A program made the translations under genes and the position numbers. Positions 41,456-54,940 of a DNA stretch of 64,000 nt are shown in pieces. This DNA is from Pisaster brevispinus (Eukaryota > Echinodermata > Asteroidea > Forcipulatida > Asteriidae). The notes below the pieces were generated by a model. That model was not told the DNA's origin and ran no database searches. It was given only the letters and a program-made list of their open reading frames with translations. Each line of letters begins with the position of its first letter. Position 1 is the stretch's first letter. The DNA lies in the NCBI GenBank assembly GCA_023634235.1, contig JAMKCF010000007.1:7920105-7984104 (forward strand), written 5' to 3'.

Positions 41456-42550
41456 GGCACACCTAGTCTGCTAAATTGTGCCAGCCTCAACCTGCAGCAA
41501 TGTTGGCCCACAATTGAAGGGTCTCGAACAGATCTGTCATTATCAGAAACCAACTTGCCAAAAAACTTTGAGAGTGATTTGATTTATTCAGTAAAAAAAA
41601 GGGACTTACTTGTACCTTTTTCAGACAGTACCTTTGAACAATCAATAATGTACAGAAAACTACATTCATGAATATTGTTCATCTCTAAACAGTTATGTGG
41701 TTGAGTTTTACGTTATGCATTCCAAATTGTTGACTTATTTTTTGAGTCATGTAAATTAAACAAAAAAAGCTATAATGAACTTGTAAATTTTGTTATCTGG
41801 GTAAAAAAAAATCAGCCATCCCAAATTGGTCAACAAAAACAAAACATGTATATAACTTCAAATGGGACCATTATTTTGTAAACAGTGTTCATGTTTGATT
41901 TTGGTTTCATTTTGTTCTTCAACCACAGTTGCCCTGGAATCCACAAGGAGCCAACATTATCAATTTGACCTGAGGGCTACACAAATTTGTAAATTAAAAA
42001 AGTTAACTTGATCTGATGTCATTGCCAAGCATCCATGCTTAGCATGGTTGGCTTAGCCTTATTGCATCATAGCTCCATGACTGCGTTGAGCTACAAATTC
42101 AAGCAAAACAATGTTGGTTTTTGACTTCAGTGGTATCAAGGGAATTATGGTTATTGTGAAAAGAAAATCTTGAAATGTTTACATATAGCTGAATGAGTGG
42201 AAAGGGAAGGTTAAACAGAAGGTGCTTAACGTGTGTGATGTATGAAAGGTCAAAAGAAAGTTTTTATTTTATTTGAAGCAGCGAGAAGTGATGATTATGC
42301 TCAATTTTGGTTTTCATGAGCTGGCACCTTTCTTTCTCTAATTGAAGAAAACAGCAACAAAAAACCATTGTATCATAGAAGTTGTGTTGATTTACTTCTA
42401 GTACAAAAGTAACCTTCTTCAAGAAAAGATGTAAATGTAACAGAGTCTTATTTTTACTATTAAAAGAAAACTTCCATTTTTTTTGTTTTAACGTTTTAGT
42501 TTTTTGATTTAAGAATGGGCATGGGAGCTGCAGCTGAATATTATTAACAA

Positions 42551-42556
42551 AATAAA
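42551..42556 (+). terminator. Proximal candidate polyadenylation signal of TENT5
   Basis: AATAAA about 1.1 kb after the stop, followed by GTTGTTTTCGTTGGATGGTT, a GT-rich downstream element. Confidence 0.4.
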
Positions 42557-42747
42557 GGGAAAACATGGAGTTGTTTTCGTTGGATGGTTGTTGGTTTTTG
42601 TTGGATGGTTGTTGGTTGGAAAACCCTGTTAATATGCCGGTCTTCTACTCTGTACAAGTGTAAAACTTATTATTAATTAAGAATGTCCTTCCAAGGTCTA
42701 GGGATTGAAATACTGTACAGTGTAGTACTTTATAAACTATAAGGAGC

Positions 42748-42880
42748 AATGTCATATAACTGTTTACAGCAGAAAATATTGCTTGACCCAAAACCCTGCT
42801 TAGGAACAAAAACAGTCACATTTATTTGTAACCTGCTATATCATATGTATCGCTTATCATATTTTGTTTAAGCCAAGTAA
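42748..42880. repeat. Degenerate TTAAGCA-family remnant
   Basis: CAGCAGAAAATATTGCTTG, ACAGTCACA and CGCTTATCATATTTTGTTTA resemble the interior of the family; the termini are gone. Confidence 0.35.
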
Positions 42881-44647
42881 ATGATGTGCACAAAGACATT
42901 AATTGCTCATTCCCCCTCAAAAAAAAAAAAAAATAATAATAATAATCTAAAATTTAACATTTCTAAATAGAAGAATTATGAGGTACAACATAAAAATAAT
43001 AAAAAAAAAAAAAACTTGCCCCCCCCTTGAAGATGTTAGAGAGGTTGAACATGAACTGATGGAATTTCCTGAATTCTCTTGTCAAAGTCAAAGTCGGAAT
43101 TCAACAGTAAAATTGCCTGAGGGCTGTTGTTGTGTACAACAGTTTCATTTAAAATCCAATATTCAAAGTCTATAACCTTTAGAAAGAGAGACTTTTTATT
43201 TCTTTTTCTGTTTTTGCTGGGTGGTTATATACTCTGCATTTCCTTTCACATTGAGAAAGGAAGGGGAAAAAACGAAAATGCGACAACATAAAATCAGCCA
43301 ACCAAGTACACTGCAGATAATCAACCGCACTGTACCATGTCTGTTGGTTTGGTTGTCACGTTTCACTATTTATCTGCTTGTCTTTTCTGCTCAAGTGTGT
43401 TTAATGGTTTGGTTTGGTTTGGTTTGGAATCACTGATCTCATATCTTACAACCACAAACCGCATATGAACCAAAATTTTGACAGCCGGTGAAATAAATGA
43501 GACTTTGTTCTGTAGGGTGACAGAAAACTGGTTTTCTTGTTTTGCTTTTTGTAAATAATAATAATGAGAAATTTTTAACACACCTTTATCTGCCGCAAGC
43601 GGCACTCATGGGGCTGCTCAGCAAAGCCTCTAGCTTTAAAGAATCATTCATTTTTAACAATTATCTCAGGAATATTTGAAAGAGGATCCATATGAATGTC
43701 TCGTCAAGAAGCGTCTGATACAGTTTTAGCCAATCCTTTTATTGATTTCAAAAAACTCAATTGTTTATTCAAAGTTAAAATGAACTTTTTAAGATCGGGC
43801 AGATTTGATTGAGAGATCAGGAGTTTGTACTGTCACGGTGTAAAGTAAAGAATGGAAATGTGTACCTGTTTTTTATTATATCGATTTTTCAGAGATTTTT
43901 TTTTCAGTACAAACATATTGAGTTTCTTCATCAAATACTTTATCATTATGTTCAATGTGTGTACGTACCTACAGCTTTACCCTTACCCTTCGAAATCCTT
44001 CTTAATCCTTTTTGTCAAAATAATTGTATGAATTATTATAGGTGGTTCACTCCACTCCACCATGCTGTTCTCTTGTATCGTTTTATAAGGGACTTGCTCA
44101 GCTCATTGTAGTATAAGCTATGGATGATTATTGCAATCAATCACGGATCCAATTTTCAAAACTGTGAACCCGCCCGTGACTATTCTAATGTTAGCTACTA
44201 GCAGAGGTGTTGTGAGTTTCAACGCTGCCACAATAAGTTACCTTACAATGAGTTATATTCCATCCACTTATCCAGTCCTATTGTCATGCGCTTTTGACCA
44301 TGTTTATTGTGAAATGCGCACAATGAATTTGGGTATTATTATTCTTACTATTATCCATGACCTTAAACCTCTTTAGCTGTAGTGTTTGTTGGACATGAAA
44401 ACTGTTTTGACAAGTTGCCGGTTTGCTTTTTAGGCAAAAACTTTCAAACCTCATTAAGGCTTGTGCTGAGAAAGTCCGTGATATTGGGGCAGGTTTTGGC
44501 CTTGGTGCCCTGATTTCTCAACAGATGTTCTGGATGAAGTGTCCCATAAAACAGGAAACTGCCACCTCACCAATAAATGTAAACAATTTGGAGCACAAGT
44601 GAAAGGTCAACAAATTTACCAGCTAATTTTCCAGCAGGTTCTGACCT

Positions 44648-44840
44648 GGGCCCAATTTCATAGAGCTGCTTAAGCAGAAAATATTGCTTAACAATTTCCT
44701 GCTAAGCAGAAATGATCAGGATACCAGTCAAAAATTGTACATGTGACATAGTTGTCTGGCTGGTAACCTTAATCTGATAAGCATAATTGTGTTGTGCTTA
44801 GCTACTTTTTGTGCTTAAGCAGCTCTATGAAATTGGGCCC
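44648..44840. repeat. TTAAGCA-family foldback, best preserved copy
   Basis: GGGCCCAATTTCATAGAGCT, GCTTAAGCAGAAAATATTGC on the left and TGCTTAAGCAGCTCTATGAA, ATTGGGCCC on the right form nearly perfect inverted ends of about 28 bp. 193 bp in all, no ORF. Confidence 0.85.
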
Positions 44841-47573
44841 TGATATTTCATCCACGTATGGGCAAGGCAGTTTTTCCTCATGGGGCACCTCTATGAAAGA
44901 AATGGAAAACTTCTAGAACATATCAAGGGGCACCAAGAGGGCAATGACCAGGGGCAGGAGGCGATTGTCTCTGTTGCCTCCATGAAGAATCAGGCCCGAT
45001 GCTTGACGCGTAACAAACGATGAAGTTTATGGTTGTGTACAAAAACTCACAAGCCATTTTGAGATATGGTGGTCACACTATAATTCCACTGGTTGGGTTG
45101 GGCAAATCTGTCTGTATATACACCCAATCCAAATGATGTACTCAAAATGGCGTTCGGTGGAGTGTTTGCCACTTCAAAAAGGGCTTAAATTGCGCTTTAA
45201 AAAGAACATGACGAAAGTTTTTTTAATTGTCTCATTTCAACAAGCTCTAACATTGTCAATGCATTATAAAATCAGGGTTTAATAATACAGTAAATTTTCA
45301 GATGAGTTAAAAGAGAAAACGTGTCGATTCGGAAATGTTGAAGATAAACTGTAAAATTGAGACCTCTTCCAGCAAAATGCTGTCAAATAACAAGGTTTTG
45401 TTCTCGAGTTGCCTAGCATTCAGGTGATCTTTTTTTTGTGGGGGTGATAAATTATAATCTAAAAACAGGGAACAGCTTTTCAAAGATCAATACATGCACT
45501 TTGATGAACTGGTTGGTCATGGTTTTGCTGGAATCGGTCTTGTTTGTAAAAATTCTATGCATACATATAATATTGTACGTAATGTAAACAAGTGTAGACT
45601 TAATACACCATTGCTCAAAGATTCATTCAAAAATAAATAAAAAGAATGTTTTTTCCCTCGTTTAAATCAGTGACGATTTTTGTCTTCTTTTACTTTTTAC
45701 TTTGTTTATTTCTTCACGACTAAACTTTATAAATGAAGACTTTACCCAAAGGTTTCCAGCTCTGTTCTTGGGGGGGGGGGGGGGGGGTGTTGTATTTACT
45801 TTGGAGCCAGTAATGCGTTTACCTAAATGCAAATGTGCATGTGAGAGGCATGTGACAGTCTCATGATTCACCTAGCAATAAGTTTCTTAAGCTGTCTTCT
45901 AAAGATCTGCAGTCACTCATAATTATGCAAATTTATATAAGAGCTCAGAGCTTGGCTTGCCGTTCATACCTTCCTTATTTAATAGAATTTACATACATGT
46001 GTGATAGAAACACAACATTTGGTACATGTATGTTGGAGGGAATTCTTGTGTTTGAGGGAAATTCAGATGAAGGTTGCTCAAGACAATTGTGTCCGTGTTG
46101 GGGAAGTTTGGGTCTTATTCATGTTCAACTCATGGAGGGAGCTTTGGTAGGCTGTCATATTGCGGAAACTTTGTGCAGAAAATACAGTGATTCTTGTATG
46201 TAAATTGTAAGATTCTTAATAAAGTACCCAATTCTGATTTTGTATTGGCGGATCTGGTACGCTGAAGAAAATACATTTTGTAAAATGAACATTGCCACTG
46301 TATGATGTTCTTCAGTTTCCATTTTATCTACTTTTACTGCAAACATTGTAGTGTAATTATGTCACAAGTTAGAATCGCTGATGTTTCATGTCAAGGCCTC
46401 AGTAACATTCCACTAGTTTAACGTGATGATTAAATTTGGACTATGTAGGATTCTTGATCAGTAATATAAAGCATTGAAAATTGATAACTTTTTTTTAACA
46501 ATGTTTTATTCAAAAACATTCATTAACTGTTTCAATTTCTGAATTAATTAGTGTTTTAAATGTACGTGGTTTAATTTGTAAATTATTTTTGTTACATGGC
46601 CGTCATGTTATTTTGCAGAGGTTTAATGGTTTCAATCTTTGAGCCACAACTTTTTATTTTAGTTTTTTTTTGGGTTTTTTTTGCTTGGTGGTCACCTGCT
46701 GTGTTTTCAATTAAAGTCATTGCCTCAGTGCCCAGCCAGCATTTGGTAACCTGGGAGTTGCAGCACCAATCCCCAAGCAAGTTGGCCTCCAGTAGCCTTG
46801 CGCTGGGGCTCTGGGCAATGTCCCTTACTTCACAAGAATCACACACTTGACTGGAAGGCCTACCTACATGGTGTCATAACGAGGCACAAATAGCTCTGTT
46901 GCAAAGCTCAGAACAGACTGGCTCACCTGACCTTATATTGTTGACACTTTCATGCCTCAAAACTTGTTTTGTGTTATAGTTACGGGTTTATGTTCATGTA
47001 TTACACTGGAAGAGGCCTCATTTTATTGTAAAAAATAGAAACCGAAATCAACGAGTGGTGAGAAACTGTATAACTTTATTAAAATTCCAAAAAACTAATT
47101 TCTCTATTGTATTTAAAGTCATTTATATGAAGTTTTAAGAAGGGAGACTTGAACGGCATTTCCTGGGAAACAATGTACTCGCCAGTCTTATGAATAGCTT
47201 TTTATACTCACAGCGAGTTGCCCTTTAAGTTTTTTTCTCCCTGGCTTGGTGCTGGGCATACACAGCAGGTGACACGTCCCAGCACCATTATTAAAATGTA
47301 AATACAGAGGCCTGTGTTGTTTGTGTTAACAAAAGATTAGAGGGGCAGTAATCTCTGGAAAATTCCATGCATTAGTGAAACCTGTGGTTGTGTAAAGTTT
47401 CTCTATACTTCAGGAACCTTCCCCAGGAACTATCACCCAAATTTCTGTGAAAACTCAAACTTGGCAATTTAATGTACACTGGTTCTTGTTTTACGGTCAG
47501 TTTAAAAGAACCAACTGCAATTCTCACAAGAAGGCACACAAATTTGTATGCTTTTTTATTTAGTTGAGTTGCC

Positions 47574-47739
47574 GTCGATTTCACCAAACTCTTCCTAACT
47601 TTGGGTTAATCTTAGGACTTAGGACAAGTCCCAGCCTTGCACTGTATTAACATGTAAACCTTAAGATTAATCCTAAGTTAGGACTAGTTACTCGTCCTAA
47701 CTCGAGATAGGATTAATCCTAGCGTTTCGTGAAATCGAC
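47574..47739. repeat. Foldback MITE, GTCGATTTCAC family
   Basis: GTCGATTTCACCAAACTCTT at the left mirrors AGCGTTTCGTGAAATCGAC at the right; inside are ATTAATCCTAAGTTAGGACT blocks in both orientations. Confidence 0.75.
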
Positions 47740-48642
47740 TGTTGGTCCCTGAACAGTGGTATTTACTGGGGAAAAGTAGGCCCTGCAGTTTACTGGTCAA
47801 ATCACGGTTGAAGCTCGTGAATGAACCTTAAATTTGTCTAGACTGGTACAGAAAGTTACTTGAAAAATCTGAAATGTTGTCACTTACCAAAAAACATAAA
47901 TTTCATCAAACGCTGACATTGACAATGTTCGCAAATGTCTTCATCTTATAGTGATTCTGAAAATCCAAATGAGCACGTACAGGTGTACAAAGTTATTACC
48001 AAAAAAAGGCAAGGTTTGGTGTTTTCTCAGAAATCATGATCGCTCAGTTGGTGAAACTTTGCACAGGTTTAGTTGGTTGTTAGATTTGGTGTGTTTGTTG
48101 GAAATTAACATACATATAGAAAGGATTACTCTACCGAAACCATTGGCGCATGTTAACCTTAAAAAGTTGCTACAGTGTTAAGTTTAATCTAGAAACTGGG
48201 GTGAGGTTGTATTGTTGTAGACCTATACACTCCTGGCCAGCCATTGAATTATTGAATCACCCGTGAGAGTAGAAAAACTAAAGTTTGTGGTAATCATTTC
48301 TGTTGTTGTCGTCAAAATTTGGATCTGTATTGGTTTGATAGCGGGGTTTCAACAAATGTATTTAATTGTAATAATTGATTGGATTTCAATCGATGAGATT
48401 TACACGTGTCAATCTGGGCCATGGTGGTAGGATTGGAATTCATAACAATTGTTTTATTGGTTTGTGCTGAATGGGTGGGCACAACATTGGTGAGATTGAA
48501 ACAAGTAATTTGTTACAACTTTGCATGTAACTTGAACATGGTATAAAAGATGGTCGCGATGGAAAACTTTCTGCTTTCTCTAACATCATAGCTTCAGCAT
48601 TAATTTTGTTTGTCTTGTACACGGGCATTCAGACCGGAGGGG

Positions 48643-48825
48643 ATGATTTCATAAAGCTGCTTTAAAAGCAGAAATTATTGCTTAACAAATTTCTATTAAT
48701 AAGCGCAATTTAGCAGGTAAACCAGTCACAAAAATATTGTACATTATTTTTGAAATGGTTCGTTTGACAGGTAACCTACTTCTGTGAACCAAAATTGTTT
48801 TGTGCCTAAAAGCAGCTCTATGAAG
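48643..48825. repeat. TTAAGCA-family foldback, copy 8
   Basis: GATGATTTCATAAAGCTGCT, GCAGAAATTATTGCTTAAC and the right end AAAAGCAGCTCTATGAA. The outermost GGGCCC is lost on both sides. Confidence 0.65.
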
Positions 48826-51445
48826 AAAATGCTGACGGTGCTTTCAAAGACACGTCGTCCAAATTGCAGTCTTGCAAAATGGTAGTTCAAAATATCTTGA
48901 AACTTGTTGTTCTTGTAGCACTTCCCTTGATCATTCGGAGCCCTACTTTTGTCCCTTTCCTTTTTTGAAGGGTCAGGGCCTTGACAGATTTCAAAACTCG
49001 ACAACAATCCCCTGGTTGATTATACTTCCAACCGTTATTCTAAAATTCTGCGCTGTAAATTGAATAATGGGACCTAAGGTCAGCCTGGGTCACGCTCAAA
49101 CCTGACCTCTTTCATGCAGAGATTGCATTTCCTGGGAATTCCACAGGGACCCAGCAACAGCACCAAAATACTTCATTTCCAAAACACAAACATTTTGAGA
49201 AGGAAAGAAAAACTTGTATTGTGTGAAGACCGTTTCCCAAACACGGCTTATGATACAGAGAAGAAGGTTCAAATAGTCTGGTTTCATGCTTATGTTTGTG
49301 CTTAACATGATTCTGATACTGTCAGTTTACAATACTTAGCAACTGTTCTTGAAGGATACTTCAAACCTCGTTGAGGTATTTTTGATAACCATTTCTGTAG
49401 GTGTAGGCACTATGTAAACTGGGGTCCATAATAGGTAGTTCATTTTATGCCAGAAGTTTCCGTTGGCGTGATAAGTGTACATGTACGTATGTATCCCTAT
49501 TTGTTTTATAGTTCAATGAAATCTCCCAGTGTAACTTATATATATGTACATGTCAATGTAAACAGATGCAAAGACTGGTTTGACCTTTGCCCTGTAGGCC
49601 TACTTGATTTTGTTGTCAGTGTTGAGTATTGGTCCATCACATCACATGGTTTTTGGACTTACAAAAGTTGCATTTTATTTTGCAATTCTTGTCAGTACAA
49701 GTTTCAGTTTACAAGCCAAAATGATGCAAAGCCTTGAAGGTCGATTCCTGCGGTATAAGGAAAACCATTTGATAGACCTACACCCTGATTAAAGTCATGG
49801 TCAATAAAACTCAAATTGTAAAGTTCCTTGACTTGACCTTTTGAGAAATGGTTAAAAGAAAAAAGGTGTATACAAAAAGTGGTAATGTATTTATTTTATG
49901 CATATCATGTATATTATACTATAATGCACATCATGTACATAGTTTTTTCCTTTCTTTTTGCCTAGCTCTTCCACAATATTATAAAACCAAAGCTTTCTGT
50001 TTATCACTGATCAGAAAGTTGGCATGAGAACCAAATTGCTAAAGTTAAAGGGAAAGAAATTCCAGTTTTCTAGTTTTCAGTAAACATGGACACTGTCCCA
50101 TCAAGGATGGTGAGTGGTCAATGATGATTTTAGGGGCCGACAAATTCTATCTCGACTAGAAAGTATTTCTGTGAGCTTTTAACTGCAGATTACAATTTAG
50201 GGGTGTTCCTCCCCCCTTTCTCTAACTCGTTTACTTTGTGTATAGCATCAAAGTCAAAAGTTATTTGTACACTAGAGGTTTGAACTTTGACATTTACACT
50301 CTACACTGTGTGTAGTCAAACATGTACAGTACGTGGACAGGTTAACTGTAATCATAACTATTGTAAAAATTGTTCCAAGCTTTACTATTCATAGCCCAGA
50401 CTTCCTTTACCAACATGACCTGACTTCAGGCCCTTCCTGAACCATAAGTTTGCCATTTGTGCCTAAAAAAAAGTTGTGTACTTTAAAAAAAACCTTTATC
50501 ACATGTAAAACTGCTCAAAAACATTTTCTCTCACAAAAAAAAACCTTCTGAGCTCAGTTTTATTGTAAATTTTGACAATTTCAAACTGAAAGTTAATGTA
50601 TACTTTATATTTACCAATTATGTAAAAAAAAAAGGCATTTTAAGATGAAACAAAGTTGTCTGTAAGAAGCGATCGGTAAACATTGTATGAAAGTCAGCGA
50701 CAGAATTGAGACACAATTTGCTTAATGTTGCACAATGTGTGTTGTGTGATTGTGTCGTTAATATTGCTTAAATATTGATACTAAAATGTATTTAGCAATT
50801 GATGCATGGTTTATCTCGTCAGTACATTTTGTGATATTTCATGAGATAAAAAGATTCCAATCATAAATATTAACTGTAGGCGCCTACATGATGGCACGGC
50901 GATGGTTTATTAATCGTCGCAAGAGATGTTATGAAATGGTGTAAGAGCGAGGAATGTTAAGAAATTGATATTGTGTAAAATAATATTTTGTTTAAAAAAG
51001 GTGTTATGATTGAAATGGTCTGATGCAAAAAAAAAAAAGTTTCATTCGAAACCTCACTCCAGTATTTAAATGATAAAACCTTATAATTTACTGTTACTGT
51101 ATTTTTAATGGAAGTCTATGTACTTTATTTTTTCTTCTTTTTACTCTGCAAAATCATCAGCAGATAAGTCAGATTATGTTGTTTTATGAAAAGAAAAGAA
51201 AAAGTTTTATGAAATCAGCCGTCGGTTTTTTATTTGTGTTGTTGGAATGCATGCTTTGTACAGATATACATGAATACCTATCTCAAATGTACCAGATGAC
51301 TGATCCATATATTACTTTTTGTGCAGAAAAAAAAGTTCACATTACAGCTTGAAATGTTCAGGTGTCCGACGGCTGATTCATGTACCTTTTTGGATAATTT
51401 GAACTAAGTGTTTCTTTTAAATCGTGAAATGGTTTTGTTTTCAAA

Positions 51446-51451
51446 AATAAA
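51446..51451 (+). terminator. Distal candidate polyadenylation signal
   Basis: CAAAAATAAATATTTTGC followed by TTTTGAATTTATGTATGC and GTTTCATCTTTTGTTG, a U/GU-rich downstream context. It would end a 10-kb 3' UTR if TENT5 uses it, which is unproven. Confidence 0.25.
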
Positions 51452-51954
51452 TATTTTGCTTTTGAATTTATGTATGCATTGTTTCATCTTTTGTTGAAGA
51501 TTCTCAGATTACTGTCTTAATTTAAGTTTACAAAAAGAAAAAGTATATATTGTAATAAAAACAAACATATATTGTAATAAAAAAAAACAATGAAAAGTAC
51601 AACAGTGTTCCGATGAGCGTTTTCATTTTTCTTGTCTCTCCATTCAACAAATTTTTTTGCGAATTTTCTTTTATTCGCGCCCTTGTGATCGACAAATGCA
51701 TATTCCTGTTGATGGTTCCCTTTTGTATGTATTTCTTATCACTGTGAATAAGTGCGCACGGCATTGTCAGGGTGGGTCGGCTGTAGTATAATAAGCACAC
51801 AGTGGCGGCCTACCCTAAAAATGTCTCCATGGTTGTGAAGTTGGGGAAACAGTTATAGGCCTACTTAAAAATGAAGAAATTCAGGGCTGAAATTCTTCAC
51901 TTAGCGGGCGTTCCCATACTCTGTGAGGACCTCTGTCAACACATGCTGACATAT

Positions 51955-52100
51955 TTAAATATGTCCATTGTCTTAACCACATCGTACACACCGGTCAGCT
52001 CATATGCCATGATATAGAGGGGTGTCAATCAACAGGGGTCGGTGATTTGATTAGAAGAGGGCAGGACAAAACTCTGCCAGCATCCCCTTGTGGAAAAAAA
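51955..52100 (+). repeat. Dispersed repeat, shorter copy of 25840-26030
   Basis: GTCTTAACCACATCGTACAC, GGTCAGCTCAT and GTGTCAATCAACAGGGGTCG match the inverse copy, which carries an extra ~80 bp. Confidence 0.55.
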
Positions 52101-53409
52101 CTCGGTATGTCAATTGTCAATGGTAGATGAAAACAAATTATAAGACGTAATTAGGCCTAATTAAGCAAACAAACAAGCCATGCAACACCATGTTTAAAAA
52201 AAATACACACTTCGATAAAAAACACTTTTGGAAAAATGCAAAAACAAACCCTCGTAATCTATGGAAAAACCCCATAATATGCTCGTTGCAACCAAGCAGG
52301 TCTCTCGCTGCAGGGTAACACCAAAACATATTCTCCGCAAGACGATCATAGTGATGTAGCATACTGGTCGAAACGTCGAGTTTTTAGCATTCCCCCCCCC
52401 GGTTTCTTTTCAGAACACACGCACCATATTGAGATTGTATCTGTATGGTGACTCAGCAAAGTTTTCAACACTGTTTTCCCATAACGGCCTTAAGCGAAAT
52501 ACAATCAATGTTGTTTGGTAATGGCATTGTTCTTAACCTCCCAATGTCTTGAAAACGAGTTTTCCTAACGATGAAAGTGTCAACTGTCGATAATCTGATC
52601 ATCGGGTGTGTGACCCAGGTAATACCGGGGTTCAAGTTGGTCATGAATTGTGTGATGTTTTATGGGGACCTTCGAAAGCTAGCACAGCTGTTTCGGCTCT
52701 TGGTTCCTTGTGTTTCTCCATCGGTGTCTGTGACGCCACATTGTTTTGTATTGGAATAAACCATAAGCCGAAGTTGTGACGACAACTCCTTTGAAAATCA
52801 TTCCTGTCAAAATATAAGGCATTTGTTTTATTTAGTTGGTAGTTCACACTCTTTAGAAATTGACAAATGATGCTGGAGATCCTGCATTGTCACTTAACAA
52901 AATGTGTTATTGTTATAATATACATTTCCGGTAACATTCTGCAGCTGGCAAGCACACGAGAAACATGTAAGCAAGTGTGCTTGCTATGTGAACCAGAAAC
53001 ACCGGGGTTAACCCCTACTCTTCCACGAAAAGTGTTCTGTATGTTACTTATCAGTTATACTTTGTACAAGATCCGCCATTTTGAATCAAAAATCGAAGTA
53101 ATGTGCATGGACCTAAACCAGCAAACTTATTCCCGATTATCCACAGGCATCATCCGGTTTGAAGTTTTTCTCTCTTTTAGCGCCTCATGTAGACCCTTGG
53201 TGCTGTTTGTGTTGGAACTGAATTCAATTGGCCTTGGATCCCTAAACCCACTCCTTGACCCGCACGTATACATCCGTAAATAACAATTATGATTTATCCG
53301 GTCAAAATAAGATTACAACACTTTCAACTCAGAACAGGTGCCACGCTCATTTTCAGAGATGGGCACCGTGTATACCTTGGAACAGACAGGGGCACGCGGC
53401 CTGCTGGGG

Positions 53410-53625
53410 TGGTGTGTGAGTTTGTTTTCACATTCAAACCGGGTACCTATAACAAAAGAGGACAATAGGGTCCCCGGTTGGGTAAAGGTCCCCAGTTGGA
53501 AATTGTGTACAAAACCAATGGGAGCTGTTGCCAAAAAGTTAAAGTCCAAACAAAAGAGGGACAATAGGAGGTCCCCGATTGGAGGTGTTTACACACTTGC
53601 GGGTGTGTGTGAGCACATGCTCATT
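53410..53625 (+). repeat. GTGTTTACACACTTG-family repeat, copy 2
   Basis: Inverted, well conserved copy of 2486-2712 with GGGTCCCCGGTTGGGT, GTGTACAAAACCAATGGGAG, AGGAGGTCCCCGATTGGAGG and TTTACACACTTGCGGG. Confidence 0.75.
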
Positions 53626-54242
53626 ATTCAGTAACCACTTACCATTGTTTTAAAAAGGATCAAATTTGATATTCGTATTCTTCTGTTAATGATAAGATGT
53701 TAAGATGTTGATTCAAGTAGCAACCCTTTTTAAAATTTTATTTTAAACATTTTTTAATGCGTTATCTTCCGAGAATGTTTTGACTGATTTTGCAGGTATG
53801 ATAATGCGTGCCCGGGAAAGTATGTCAAATGATTGTATAGTGAAAGTATACTGATGATGTTTTCATCAGCCCGAAGGGGTCATCAACTTCAACAAAAGTG
53901 CTGTAGTTATTGTATGATCAGAAAAACAGATTGGATATTTCTTTCAGGTAGTGGCGTATAAACCAGACATTTTCATTTGGGGACCCTTTTTGATGTATGA
54001 AAACCAAATATATGTGCATTTTTTTCGACCCCACTGGGGGATGGGGCAAAAGGGATGGGCATGAGGTAGTGAGGTGGGGGGGCGCAGGAAGTGGCGTAAC
54101 CAGATTTTTCCATTTCGGGGTGGAATTTTGGTGTATTCATTTATGTGTGCATTTGTTCAATCTCACTGGGCGGGATTCCACTGCTCTTAGATCAAAAGCT
54201 TACTTCGTACGGATTTATTGATGATCTCGACTCCTATGTCAT

Positions 54243-54271
54243 ACCATAGAGCAAGGACCTTGCTCTATGGT
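54243..54271. repeat. Perfect 14-bp-arm palindrome with 1-base spacer
   Basis: ACCATAGAGCAAGG, one A, then the exact complement. The layout is as at 25913, although the arm sequence is different. Confidence 0.85.
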
Positions 54272-54713
54272 CATACCACTTTTATGTGTCTACATTGTAT
54301 ACTTTCAGAAGCCAGAGACCCGAACAGCAGACCTTTTACCCTAACCCTAACCCCAAATCCAAAATAAATGCAAAAACCTATCACCAAAATAGTGTGTTGC
54401 TCTTCCGGAATTTCCTAATCATGAAAACAAATGTTGAAATGACTCATTTCGTTTCAACATATTTTCGTATTTGAACAACAGACACATAACTATTGTTATC
54501 GAACTTCCATTCACGGATCCTGATGGTAAAATTCAAATCAATACGGTGGGCAAAAAGCATGAACTGAAAATGCATTGCCTTCCAGGGTGCAACCTTGTCT
54601 ATGTCGCGTTCATCGATTGTTCAAGTCACATGGCTCCACCTACAAGATCAGGAGATCGAGGGGTGGTCACAGAGTTGAACACACTTGTTGCTTTCTTCCT
54701 CTAACAAGTTATT

Positions 54714-54940
54714 AAAGGGGCCGTGTCGCCATGATCGTCAAAGCAGGCCTGTGGATGTACATGTGTGTACAATTATAAACTCTCACCAAAAGACCCCTTG
54801 CATATGACGTCACAAGCTTGAACAGCGCCCTCACTGAGATCAAAAGACAGACCTATCATTGGCTGAGAGTTGTGTGGCGCGTACGCGCTTGCACGTTTCT
54901 ACTGCTTGGCCTCAGCGACAGCGGCCAATGGAACAGGCAT
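54714..54940. repeat. GCAGGCCTG-family MITE, copy 3
   Basis: GGGGCCGTGTCGCCATGATC, GTCAAAGCAGGCCTGTGGAT is the family left end; AGCGCCCTCACTGAGATCAA is shared with 9520. The right end is not clear, and the palindrome at 54941 follows directly. Confidence 0.6.

Larger units (their letters stand above)
41456..51480 (+). other. 3' flank of TENT5, possibly a long 3' UTR; no coding exon
   Basis: A/T-rich and free of convincing exons on both strands. AATAAA occurs at 42551-42556, 45632-45641 (doubled), 46218-46223 and 51446-51451. TENT5 mRNAs in vertebrates have long 3' UTRs, so any of these could be used. It is interrupted by TTAAGCA foldbacks at 44648 and 48643 and a MITE at 47574. Confidence 0.4.

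Noticed and set aside
52867..53283. 138-codon plus-strand frame
   Set aside because: No family motif, no splice or promoter context, and composition similar to translated A/T-rich DNA.
54338..54354. Telomere-like CCCTAACCCTAACCCC
   Set aside because: Only about two and a half units; too short to mean an interstitial telomere.
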